The translations under genes were made by a program, and so were the position numbers. A model generated the notes under the pieces. It had not been told where the DNA came from. It saw nothing but the letters and a program-made list of their open reading frames with translations, and did no database searches. Shown in pieces: positions 1 through 6,703 of a stretch of DNA of 41,239 bases. Source of the DNA: Bacteroidota bacterium (lineage in GTDB: Bacteria > Bacteroidota > Bacteroidia > UKL13-3); contig CANGPW010000016.1 of assembly GCA_947456185.1 (NCBI GenBank), positions 1 through 41,239 on the forward strand. The letters are read 5' to 3'. Numbering within the stretch: the first letter of the stretch is position 1; each line of letters opens with the position of its first letter.

Positions 1-123
1 ATTGTTTAAATTGGTAACATAAGCTTGGTGATGTTTGCTGTGGTGAATTTCCATTGTGCGAGCATCAATATTTGGCTCTAACGCTGTGTATTCGTATGTA
101 AGTTTTGGTAATTCGAATGACAT
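1..123 (-). CDS. Fe/Mn superoxide dismutase, N-terminal fragment (cut by window edge)
   Basis: The reverse strand from 123 down to the window edge encodes 41 residues beginning [17 protein letters not shown] and ending in YVTNLNN. This is the conserved start of iron/manganese superoxide dismutases, which convert superoxide to oxygen and hydrogen peroxide. The [12 protein letters not shown] motif is present. His27 aligns with the first metal ligand (His26 of E. coli SodA), and the downstream His and Tyr of the second sphere are also there. There is no signal peptide, so it should be cytoplasmic. The remaining three-quarters of the protein, including the other three metal ligands, lies outside the window, so Fe cannot be told from Mn. 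A possible TAnnTTTG -7 box lies about 70 bases upstream. Confidence 0.93.
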   Translation of the reverse strand, partial: MSFELPKLTYEYTALEPNIDARTMEIHHSKHHQAYVTNLNN

Positions 124-191
124 AATATTTATGGTTTTTTAAAGTTTAAAATTTTTTATTTGTAAAAATTGAACAATTCAATTTTGCACTG

Positions 192-199
192 CAAATGTA
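192..199 (-). promoter_or_regulatory. Candidate Bacteroidota -7 box for the superoxide dismutase gene
   Basis: On the minus strand this reads TACATTTG, an exact match to the TAnnTTTG -7 element known from Bacteroidota. It lies about 70 bases before the start codon. The -33 TTG is not exact: TTA is found 20 bases further upstream. This is a motif match only. Confidence 0.35.
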
Positions 200-308
200 A
201 AAATATTAACCAAATATGGTAAAGAAATGTTTTGTATAATTTACTGTTTTTAGTTATTAGGTTGATAGAGTTAATAAGTTGATGGAGTTCTGATATAAAT
301 ATTTACTA

Positions 309-413
309 TTACCAGTTGCCTATTGCCCATTGCCCATTGCTCATTGTCTATTGCCCATTTCCTGTTACCTTTTACCTATTGCCTATTAGCTATCGTCTAT
401 TTCCCATTGCCTC
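309..413. repeat. Heptamer minisatellite, 15 units of about TTGCCYA
   Basis: Fifteen consecutive 7-base units fit this interval exactly, with consensus TTGCCTA/TTGCCCA and one to three substitutions in the diverged units. The best-preserved run is 316-357. Two more units (TTGCCTA, TTGCCTC) occur at 447-460 and another (TTGACCA) at 480-486, so the array seems to have been interrupted by the sequence at 414-446 and by the palindrome at 458-475. No reading frame runs through it. Confidence 0.85.
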
Positions 414-436
414 TTTCGACTCCGCTCAAGATGACA
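414..436. repeat. Possible dispersed-repeat fragment inside the heptamer array
   Basis: This 23-bp block (TTTCGACTCCGCTCAAG followed by ATGACA) breaks the 7-base periodicity and is more GC-rich than its surroundings. From memory it resembles short intergenic repeats scattered through Bacteroidota genomes. There is only one copy in this window, so its repeat status is inferred. Confidence 0.35.
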
Positions 437-457
437 ATTGCGCAAATTGCCTATTGC

Positions 458-475
458 CTCCCGATGCATCGGGAG
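458..475. repeat. Perfect 18-bp palindrome (CTCCCGATGCATCGGGAG), REP-like
   Basis: Both strands read the same 18 bases. The element sits between heptamer units (454-460 and 480-486). A GC-rich perfect palindrome stands out in this AT-rich spacer and can form a cruciform or an RNA hairpin. There is no following T-run, so a terminator is less likely than a REP-type element. The whole gene-free stretch 124-608 contains only this set of repeats and the candidate promoter at 192-199. Confidence 0.7.
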
Positions 476-608
476 CCTATTGACCATTAAAAATTGTCCA
501 TAATACATTTCAACTCACAAAATATCTTGATAAATTGGTGTTTAGATTCATAGTAAATACGGAAATCAAAACTAAAATTTGTTTTTTTAAATATTCACCA
601 AAATCAAT

Positions 609-1553
609 ATGAAAAACTACATTGCATTTGCATTATTATTTATAAATACTTTTACAGTATTTGCTCAATTAGAAAACCCGAAAGGAGTTATTCAAAACCC
701 AAAGGGTTTTAAAGAAACAGCTCATAATTTTTTGATGAGTAAACGGCTTAAAACTGCAACTAATCAGCGAGATTCTTTACATGCTATAAATGTAATATTT
801 AATAAAGATACAGCACAACGTGGAATTGAATTTAGAGCTTTAGACTCAACTTATCGTGATTTACAATCAAAATATAATGAGTTAAATAGAAAGCATAAAT
901 CATTACAAACTGATTACACAGAAATGAACCAACGCTACACCGACTTATTGAAATCGTCATTAAGTAAAACGGAGCAATTAAACTTGGCATTGAAACAGAA
1001 AGAGGACATGCTTTCATTAAGAGAAAAACGCTTGGTAGAATTGGAAAGTATAATTCGCAGACAAGATTCAATTACCAATGCTTTAAATGAAATAGTAAAA
1101 CGTGCTTTGCTTAGTTTTAACAGCGAAGAATTAACGGTAGAAATGAAAAATGGTAAAGTTTATGTTTCGCTAAGTGATAAATTATTATTCAAATCAGGAA
1201 GTGCAGATATTGAAGAAAAAGGACAGGAAGCAATTAAAAAATTAGCTGATGTTCTAAATAAAAATCCTGAAATAGATGTGTTAATTGAAGGTCATACGGA
1301 CAATGTTCCATTAAGAAGCTCATTAAATTTCAAAGATAATTGGGAATTAAGTACAGGCCGTGCAACTAATATAGTTAGAATTATAAGCGATGTAAGCAAA
1401 GTAAATCCTAAGCGTTTAACAGCTGCTGGCCGCAGTGAATACATGCCAAAAGTAAGCAATGAATCACCTGAGGGAAGAGCTAAAAACCGTAGAACTGAAA
1501 TTATATTAACGCCTAAGTTAGACGAGTTGTATAAACTAATTGATAAAAAGTAA
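609..1553 (+). CDS. OmpA family protein, peptidoglycan-binding, with coiled coil
   Basis: A 314-residue exported protein. Residues 1-20 form a Sec signal peptide ending FAQ. Residues about 75-165 are a charged heptad-like coiled coil. Residues about 182-302 are an OmpA/MotB C-terminal domain with the EGHTDN motif (Asp231), NWELSTGRA and the closing NRRTEI (Arg294/295), positions that bind diaminopimelate in the family. The protein probably tethers the outer membrane or an envelope complex to peptidoglycan, using the coiled coil as a spacer. It has no beta-barrel. The ATG at 609 is chosen because the signal peptide starts there. It stands alone, with 186 bases before the next gene. Confidence 0.9.
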   Translation: MKNYIAFALLFINTFTVFAQLENPKGVIQNPKGFKETAHNFLMSKRLKTATNQRDSLHAINVIFNKDTAQRGIEFRALDSTYRDLQSKYNELNRKHKSLQTDYTEMNQRYTDLLKSSLSKTEQLNLALKQKEDMLSLREKRLVELESIIRRQDSITNALNEIVKRALLSFNSEELTVEMKNGKVYVSLSDKLLFKSGSADIEEKGQEAIKKLADVLNKNPEIDVLIEGHTDNVPLRSSLNFKDNWELSTGRATNIVRIISDVSKVNPKRLTAAGRSEYMPKVSNESPEGRAKNRRTEIILTPKLDELYKLIDKK

Positions 1554-1739
1554 ACATAAAAACTTTAAAATAGCTGCCATTATTGACAAAATAGCAATTG
1601 TTTTAAAATTTTATTAGTATCAAAATATCAATGCTTTGCAATATAAAATAAATTCTATTTACAATAATTTGATACAAAATATAAATAATAGTATCATTTT
1701 TGCATCTTAGTATTTATTCATAAAATTAGCCATTAAATC

Positions 1740-1964
1740 ATGTTCAAATTCTTAGTATATTTATTTTTGTTTTACACCGCATCGCGCTTTATTTTTGGTA
1801 CTTTACTTGGGTATAAAAAGAGTAATAATATTCCAAATCATTCACCAAATTCGTTGGAAGATGAAGAAATAAAAGTTAAACCTAAAAAAGCTTCATCGAG
1901 TAATAATAAACAAAAAACAAATTCCAACATAGGAGAGTATGTTGATTTTGAAGAGATAAAATAA
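1740..1964 (+). CDS. DUF4834-like small membrane protein
   Basis: A 74-residue protein with one N-terminal membrane segment (about residues 3-24, rich in Phe, Leu and Tyr), a polar Lys/Ser/Asn-rich middle, and a C-terminal IGEYVDFEEIK motif. A short membrane anchor plus a tail ending in G-E-Y-V-D-F/Y-E-E-I is what I recall of the DUF4834 family of Bacteroidota, whose function is unknown. It ends three bases before the FkbM methyltransferase start, so the two are very probably co-transcribed. The family call rests on the tail motif and topology only. Confidence 0.65.
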   Translation: MFKFLVYLFLFYTASRFIFGTLLGYKKSNNIPNHSPNSLEDEEIKVKPKKASSSNNKQKTNSNIGEYVDFEEIK

Positions 1965-1967
1965 ACC

Positions 1968-2714
1968 ATGATTGAAAAAGTAGTACGCAGTATTTTATTA
2001 AAATCGTTTGGCTTAGAAGGATATTTAGCCATTGTAAGTGATGCTTATTTACGCATTACAAATTTTGGTTTTTTAAAAAATCAATATCCGGAATTATTTT
2101 TTTTAAAAAAAATAATAAAGCCAGGTTTTGTTAGTATTGATATAGGTGCAAACGTGGGTTATTATAGTACCAATATTTCAAAATTAAGTGGTCCAACGGG
2201 TAAGGTTTTAGCCATTGAACCAGTTCCTCTTTTTGCCAATGTTTTTAAACGCAATGCACATAAATTTGCATTGAAAAATATTACGCTTCATCAAACTGCA
2301 TTAGGTGCTGAAAACAAAAATATAGAAATGGGAACGCCTGTAATTGATGGTGTTTTCAGACATGGATTAACACATGTGTTAAGTGTCGAAAACGACAATA
2401 CTGCATTAGAAACTTTTGAAGCAGAAATGAAAATCCCTGATGAATTATTTGCCAATATTACTCAACTAGATTTTATTAAATGCGATGTAGAAGGTTATGA
2501 AATATACTTATTTCCTCATTTGATAAATACAATTAAAAAGTTTAACCCACTTATTCAAATAGAAATTAGCACTTCAGAAAATCGTAAAATCATATACGAA
2601 TTACTGTCACCATTGGGATACAACGCCTTTGGTTTGAAAAATAATGAATTGTTCAAATTATCTTCAAATGAATGCTTGAATTATACTTTAGGCGATTTGT
2701 ATTTTAAAAATTAG
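1968..2714 (+). CDS. FkbM family SAM-dependent methyltransferase
   Basis: A 248-residue class I methyltransferase of the FkbM type, which usually methylates hydroxyls on sugars or polyketides. The SAM-binding motif I is DIGANVGYYS (residues 58-67), the motif II acid is Glu84 in AIEP, and the later motif DFIKCDVEGYE is the characteristic FkbM block around the catalytic region. There is no signal peptide, so it is cytoplasmic. Only three bases separate it from the upstream DUF4834-like gene. A glycan substrate is likely but not shown. No other polysaccharide genes sit beside it apart from the convergent nucleotidyltransferase. Confidence 0.87.
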   Translation: MIEKVVRSILLKSFGLEGYLAIVSDAYLRITNFGFLKNQYPELFFLKKIIKPGFVSIDIGANVGYYSTNISKLSGPTGKVLAIEPVPLFANVFKRNAHKFALKNITLHQTALGAENKNIEMGTPVIDGVFRHGLTHVLSVENDNTALETFEAEMKIPDELFANITQLDFIKCDVEGYEIYLFPHLINTIKKFNPLIQIEISTSENRKIIYELLSPLGYNAFGLKNNELFKLSSNECLNYTLGDLYFKN

Positions 2715-2778
2715 AGAAAAAAGTTTAATTTTTTATTTCATTTTGAAGTAATCTTATTTACATTTATAAATAAACACA

Positions 2779-2817
2779 AAAAAAGCTGCTCCAAAAATAT
2801 TTTGGAGCAGCTTTTTT
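2779..2817. terminator. Bidirectional intrinsic terminator between convergent genes
   Basis: A perfect 12-bp stem (GCTGCTCCAAAA at 2785-2796 with its complement at 2800-2811) closes a 3-base loop. It is flanked by an A-run on the left and a T-run on the right. It lies between the rightward methyltransferase and the leftward nucleotidyltransferase and can serve both strands. Its loop and arms resemble the hairpins at 23221 and 37941. Confidence 0.88.
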
Positions 2818-2843
2818 ATTTTATAATTTCTATCAACTGACAA

Positions 2844-3854
2844 CTAAATCACAGTTGTAAAATCACCAATGCTTAAATCTTTTGCTTCACCATGATATTC
2901 TACACTATTTCCAATCATGGCATTGTCAATAACAGCATTTACTAACTTGGTATTAGTTTGAATAATACAATTACTTACTACAGAGTTTTGAATTATACAA
3001 CCATCGCCAATGCTAGCAAAAGGACCAACTACACTGCGATTTATTTTTACATTTTTACCAATATAACTAGGTTGAATAATTACTGAGCCATCCATTTGAA
3101 CCGATTCGTGAATCAAGTTTTCATGGTCGTTTTGCATGTATGAAAGTATACGGCCATTGGTAAAAACAGTAGAATTTTTATTACCACAATCCAACCATTC
3201 AGTCACTTTTCCTGGTTCAAATTGCGTACCTTTTGCTTTCATGTTTTCCAAAGCATTTGTTAATTGATATTCGCCTTTTTCAGTAACATTATTGTCTAAT
3301 AAATACTGTAATTCTGAACGTAAATAAGCCCCATCTTTAAAATAATATATCCCAATAATGGCTAAGTCCGACACAAAATTTTCGGGCTTTTCTATAAAAT
3401 CGGTAATTACATTATTAGCATTTACTTTAACCACACCAAACGGACGAGGATCTTCTACTTTTTGAACCCAAATAATTCCCTCTTTGCTTCTATCTAATAC
3501 AAAATCAGCTTTAAATAAAGTATCGGCAAATACCACCAATACATTTCCATCCAAACTTTCCTTAGCACACATAATAGCATGCGCGGTTCCTAAGGCTTCA
3601 TGTTGGTAATAAATACTTCCTTTAGCCCCTAATTTTTCGGCAATAGCTATCAAATCTGTTTCCACCGCTTTGCCAAAACTTGGTCCTATAATAAATGCTA
3701 CCTCTTCTATTCCTTTGCCACAAACTTTTTCTAGGTCTTCTATTAATTTTTGAACAATAGGTTTGCCAGCTACAGGCACTAAAGGTTTAGGTGTAGTTAA
3801 AGTATGAGGTCTCATTCTCTTTCCCATGCCAGCCATTGGAACTATTATTTTCAT
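2844..3854 (-). CDS. Sugar-phosphate nucleotidyltransferase with C-terminal left-handed beta-helix
   Basis: A 336-residue cytoplasmic enzyme that probably makes an NDP-sugar from NTP and a sugar 1-phosphate. The N-terminal Rossmann-like domain carries the signature from residue 8 (AGMGKRMRPHTLTTPKPLVP, then VAGKP), the nucleotide-binding and activation loop of RmlA/GalU/GlmU-type enzymes. The acidic metal-binding motif is VVFADTLF. From about residue 255 hexapeptide-type repeats (IGKNVKI, IGDGCII, IGNSVEY) form a left-handed beta-helix, as in GlmU and in archaeal-type thymidylyltransferases. No acetyltransferase role can be read from it. The nucleotide and sugar are not predictable; glucose-1-phosphate with TTP is a common annotation. 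It is single, bounded by terminators. Confidence 0.85.
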   Translation of the reverse strand: MKIIVPMAGMGKRMRPHTLTTPKPLVPVAGKPIVQKLIEDLEKVCGKGIEEVAFIIGPSFGKAVETDLIAIAEKLGAKGSIYYQHEALGTAHAIMCAKESLDGNVLVVFADTLFKADFVLDRSKEGIIWVQKVEDPRPFGVVKVNANNVITDFIEKPENFVSDLAIIGIYYFKDGAYLRSELQYLLDNNVTEKGEYQLTNALENMKAKGTQFEPGKVTEWLDCGNKNSTVFTNGRILSYMQNDHENLIHESVQMDGSVIIQPSYIGKNVKINRSVVGPFASIGDGCIIQNSVVSNCIIQTNTKLVNAVIDNAMIGNSVEYHGEAKDLSIGDFTTVI

Positions 3855-3958
3855 ATAGATTTTATTTTTAATTTATGCTTGCAATTATAAAATAAAAAAC
3901 CAATTAATTTGATGATGTTTTTGAATCATGTTTTATGTTATTATTAGTTGATTTTCTT

Positions 3959-4004
3959 AAAAAAAAGGCCATTTTCATTGCAATAGCAACAAAAATGACC
4001 TTTT
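3959..4004 (-). terminator. Intrinsic terminator after the tandem ssb genes
   Basis: The arms 3963-3975 and 3992-4004 pair over 13 positions with one mismatch. An inner TTGC/GCAA stem lies in the loop. Read on the minus strand, the hairpin is followed by a T-run (complement of 3959-3966). It lies just after the stop of the second ssb copy and before the nucleotidyltransferase, and should isolate the two units. Confidence 0.75.
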
Positions 4005-4028
4005 AGTAATCAAATAAAAGCTAGTGAT

Positions 4029-4370
4029 TTAGTCGGCTTTTCCTCCTAGCATCATAAATTCATTCACAATGATTTCGGTAACGTAACGCTTTACACCTTC
4101 TTTATCGGTATAATTGCTGTTACTTAACTTGCCTTCAATGGCCACTTCGCTACCTTTTTTTAAATACTTAGCCGCAATTTCGGCTTGCTTGCCCCAAACT
4201 GTTAAGTTATGCCACATGGTTTCTTTTACTTCTTTACCATTTTCATCGCGGTAACTTTCGTTGGTTGCTATGCTGAATTTAGCTAATTTTTTTCCATTAG
4301 TAGTTTCTTTAACTTCTGGATTTTGGCCTAAATTTCCTATTAGGCGGACGCTGTTTTTTAAGTTGTTCAT
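4029..4370 (-). CDS. ssb: Single-stranded DNA-binding protein, tail-less, copy B (downstream)
   Basis: A 113-residue SSB consisting of just one OB fold. It starts NNLKNSVRLIGNLGQNPEV and contains the diagnostic TMWHNLTVWGKQAE block and KKGSEVAIEGKLSN. The family normally continues into a flexible linker and an acidic tip (DDDIPF-like) that recruits repair and replication partners; here the protein ends at MLGGKAD, so this function is missing. It differs from the copy upstream (4441-4782) at six residues (8, 34, 64, 85, 106 and 113). The 70-base gap holds a partial copy of the upstream leader, so this is a recent tandem duplication. It is probably co-transcribed with the first copy and followed by the terminator at 3959. 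Confidence 0.92.
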   Translation of the reverse strand: MNNLKNSVRLIGNLGQNPEVKETTNGKKLAKFSIATNESYRDENGKEVKETMWHNLTVWGKQAEIAAKYLKKGSEVAIEGKLSNSNYTDKEGVKRYVTEIIVNEFMMLGGKAD

Positions 4371-4440
4371 ACTTGTTGTTTTTTTGTTTTTTAAAATTGT
4401 TTTTTACTTATTTATTGAGTTTATTTTTACTTAAATTTTC

Positions 4441-4782
4441 CTAGTTAGCTTTACCACCTAACATTAAAAATTCATTCACAATGATTTCGGTAACATAACG
4501 TTTTACGCCTTCTTTGTCGGTATAATTGCGGTTACTTAACTTGCCTTCAATGGCTACTTCACTGCCTTTTTTCAAATACTTGGCCGCAATGTCGGCTTGC
4601 TTGCCCCAAACTGTCAAGTTATGCCACATGGTTTCTTTTACTTCTTTACCATTTTCATCACGGTAACTTTCGTTGGTAGCTACACTGAATTTAGCTAATT
4701 TTTTTCCATTAGTAGTTTCTTTTACTTCTGGATTTTGGCCTAAATTTCCAATTAGGCGGATGCTGTTTTTTAAATTGTTCAT
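4441..4782 (-). CDS. ssb: Single-stranded DNA-binding protein, tail-less, copy A (upstream)
   Basis: A 113-residue SSB OB fold, identical to the neighbour at 4029-4370 in 107 of 113 residues. The conserved core includes the aromatic Trp53 and Trp59 in the MWHNLTVWGK region, expected to stack with DNA bases. It ends MLGGKAN and has no acidic partner-binding tail, so a longer canonical SSB is probably encoded elsewhere in the genome. The start ATG is preceded by an A-rich leader (TTTAAAAAACAAAAA on the minus strand) that also precedes copy B. Because the leader is shared, each copy may have its own translation signal. The stop is TAG here and TAA in copy B. Confidence 0.92.
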   Translation of the reverse strand: MNNLKNSIRLIGNLGQNPEVKETTNGKKLAKFSVATNESYRDENGKEVKETMWHNLTVWGKQADIAAKYLKKGSEVAIEGKLSNRNYTDKEGVKRYVTEIIVNEFLMLGGKAN

Positions 4783-5039
4783 ACGTGTTTTGTTTTTGTT
4801 TTTTAAATTAAATAAATTGAACTTGTTGTTGACTATACATTTCAGTTGTTTTTGTAAATCAACACTGCAAAGATGGGGTGGCTCCCAAATCCGATTCGTA
4901 TATTATCCATTTACTTCCGTTAATAAACGTGTTTATCCGTTTGTAATCGAATAATTTTCCATATTTTTAATTAAAAATATTTAATATTGTATTAAAAATA
5001 CAATTAAATCATTACACACTCAAGCTAAAACTTTAAAAC

Positions 5040-5243
5040 ATGAAAAACGAGAATCTTATTTCAACATTATGCGCCCTAGTAATAATAACAGGAGCCATTT
5101 TAAAAATAATGCACTTACCTTATGCCAACCAATTATTATTGCTGGGCTTTAATTTAAGTTATTTTTACCAAAGTTGGATAATTAAGAAACTTAAAAATAT
5201 AAACAAGGAATTAGAGGCTAAATTAAAAGTTCAAAATGATTAA
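5040..5243 (+). CDS. Small GldL-like two-helix membrane protein
   Basis: A 67-residue protein with two short membrane segments (about residues 7-22 and 28-47) and a Lys-rich cytoplasmic tail predicted to be helical. The stretch TGAILKIMHLPYANQLLLLG resembles the N-terminal membrane hairpin of the gliding/T9SS motor protein GldL, which reads G-A-x-F-K-I-x-H-x-P-G-A in the family. The protein lacks GldL's long cytoplasmic part and has no GldM neighbour, so it is not the motor component itself. It may be one of the stand-alone GldL-N-related small proteins. It lies eight bases before the zinc-ribbon gene, probably in one operon. Confidence 0.6.
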   Translation: MKNENLISTLCALVIITGAILKIMHLPYANQLLLLGFNLSYFYQSWIIKKLKNINKELEAKLKVQND

Positions 5244-5251
5244 TTATTATT

Positions 5252-5614
5252 ATGGAATCTAAAACATGTGCCAGTTGTGGCGAAATAATAAAAGGCCGAA
5301 TCGACAAAAAGTTTTGTGACGATGCCTGTCGAAGTAATTTTAATAACAGACTCAATAGCGATACCAGTGCTTTGATGAAAACCATCAATAATGTACTGCG
5401 TAAAAACCGCAGAATATTGGAAAGTTTGATTCCGGCAGAAGAAGGAAAAACAAAAGTTACTTTAAAAAAACTACAAGAAAAAGGATATAATTTCAGTTAT
5501 CAAACCCATACTTATACCACCAAAGCTGGAGCTAATTATGTGTTTTGCTACGAGTATGGTTATTTGCCTTTAGAAGGGAATATGTATATGTTGGTGAAAA
5601 GATTGGAAAGTTAA
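5252..5614 (+). CDS. Zinc-ribbon protein of unknown function
   Basis: A 120-residue cytoplasmic protein. Cys6, Cys9, Cys22 and Cys26 (CASCG and FCDDACRSNF) form a treble-clef or ribbon zinc site like that of DUF2116 proteins. The middle (residues about 38-65) is basic and helical, and the C-terminal half (KKLQEKGYNF to MLVKRLES) looks like a small winged or beta-rich domain. A nucleic-acid role is possible but not shown. It follows the GldL-like gene by eight bases and ends five bases from the stop of the convergent SPFH gene, with no terminator visible between them. Confidence 0.7.
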   Translation: MESKTCASCGEIIKGRIDKKFCDDACRSNFNNRLNSDTSALMKTINNVLRKNRRILESLIPAEEGKTKVTLKKLQEKGYNFSYQTHTYTTKAGANYVFCYEYGYLPLEGNMYMLVKRLES

Positions 5615-5619
5615 AAACC

Positions 5620-6546
5620 TTACTTACCCTCGTTTTCCTTCTTAATCATCATGGCTTGAATTTGTTTCATGGTAGCTTCCATACCATTTGGACTTCCATC
5701 TAAGAAAATAACGTTTCCTTTGCCATATTCAGCAAAGTTTTTAACTGCTTCGGTCCACATGCTAAATAAAATTACATTGGTATCTAAGTTAGCTTGTTTC
5801 ATTTCTTCAGCTGCATTCGACATTCCTTTTGCCACTGCTTGGCGGAATAAAGCTACACCTTCTCCACGTAATAATGCTGCTTGTTTTTCGGCTTCAGCCG
5901 ATATTTTTATCGCATTTCCTTCAGCTTCTGCAGCCTTAGTTTTTGTAATCAATAAAGCTTGTCCTTCATTTTCTGCTGCTGCTTTCAAATTATTGGAAGC
6001 TACCACTTTACTCATGCTCTCTATAATGGCTTGGTCAAAAGTAATGTCGTTAATTTGAAGGTCTTGCAAATGATAACCCCAAGTTGATAATGTATGGTCA
6101 ATTTGGTCTTTTACAAAATCAACTATTTCTTTTCTGGAGGCCAATACTTCAGCTTGTTTTTTTGAAGCCACAAACGCACGAATACTTCCTTCAATGGTGC
6201 GAATTAATGCTTGCATCAAATCTTTTTCACTAAAAAATTTAAATGCTACACGTTGAATGGTATCGTCTTCTTGATCCATAACGCTGAACAATAACATAGA
6301 TTTAAAATATACATTGGCTTGGTCAATAGTTACTGCTTGGAACTCTAATTCTACCGAACGATTTTGAATTGAAATTCGTTTATAAACTTGCTCAATAATT
6401 GGAATTTTTAAATTTAATCCGGGCTGCATAATTCGTTTGTATTTACCAAAAACAGTAATTACAGAAACGGTGCCTTGTTGAACAGTTTGTACAGCTGATA
6501 AAATGATTAAAATTGCGGATACAAAAATGATTAATACAATATACAT
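5620..6546 (-). CDS. SPFH/Band 7 (stomatin/slipin-like) membrane scaffold protein
   Basis: A 308-residue protein with one N-terminal membrane helix (residues 1-20) followed directly by a Band 7 domain (about 22-185; VQQGTVSVITVFGKYKRIMQ, then PGLNLKIP). An Ala/Glu-rich coiled coil follows (about 185-245; KTKAAEAEGNAIKISAEAEK). Family members form large ring- or cage-like oligomers on membranes and organise proteases or microdomains. The order of domains and length fit the stomatin/slipin group. It lacks the HflK/HflC pairing and has no NfeD gene next to it, so the partner is unknown. It is transcribed alone, leftwards, converging with the zinc-ribbon gene. Confidence 0.88.
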   Translation of the reverse strand: MYIVLIIFVSAILIILSAVQTVQQGTVSVITVFGKYKRIMQPGLNLKIPIIEQVYKRISIQNRSVELEFQAVTIDQANVYFKSMLLFSVMDQEDDTIQRVAFKFFSEKDLMQALIRTIEGSIRAFVASKKQAEVLASRKEIVDFVKDQIDHTLSTWGYHLQDLQINDITFDQAIIESMSKVVASNNLKAAAENEGQALLITKTKAAEAEGNAIKISAEAEKQAALLRGEGVALFRQAVAKGMSNAAEEMKQANLDTNVILFSMWTEAVKNFAEYGKGNVIFLDGSPNGMEATMKQIQAMMIKKENEGK

Positions 6547-6674
6547 GATTTTAATTTTTAATAAGTACGCAAGCTTAAATAAAAAAAAGATTTATTAATA
6601 GTTTTAATATTTAAAAGGAAAATATATTCTTTAAGACTTTACCATACCATAATATGTTTCCTATTGAAATTATA

Positions 6675-6682
6675 TACCTTTG
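6675..6682 (+). promoter_or_regulatory. Candidate -7 box for the Reeler/T9SS gene
   Basis: TACCTTTG matches TAnnTTTG exactly and lies 21 bases before the ATG at 6704, implying a very short 5' leader. The -33 element is weak: ATG instead of TTG, 18 bases upstream. Motif evidence only. Confidence 0.45.
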
Positions 6683-6703
6683 GCGTTATATTTAATGTAA
6701 TTT

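Noticed and set aside
309-413. Possible CRISPR array
   Set aside because: The units are 7 bases, directly abutting, with no spacers, and no cas genes are nearby. It is a minisatellite.
1618-1675. Inverted repeat GTATCAAA/TTTGATAC upstream of the DUF4834-like gene
   Set aside because: Arms are short (about 8-9 bases), AT-rich and 40 bases apart, so chance is a good explanation.
4673-4954. Plus-strand frame of 93 codons
   Set aside because: It runs mostly antisense to the ssb gene and its leader, has no recognisable domain, and its composition is explained by the opposite strand.
5669-6058. Plus-strand frame of 129 codons inside the SPFH gene
   Set aside because: Fully antisense to a well-supported conserved gene, and its Ala/Ser-rich translation reflects the coiled-coil codons of the opposite strand.
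5620-6546. HflK or HflC
   Set aside because: There is no adjacent partner gene, and the length and single short N-terminal helix fit the stomatin/slipin group better.
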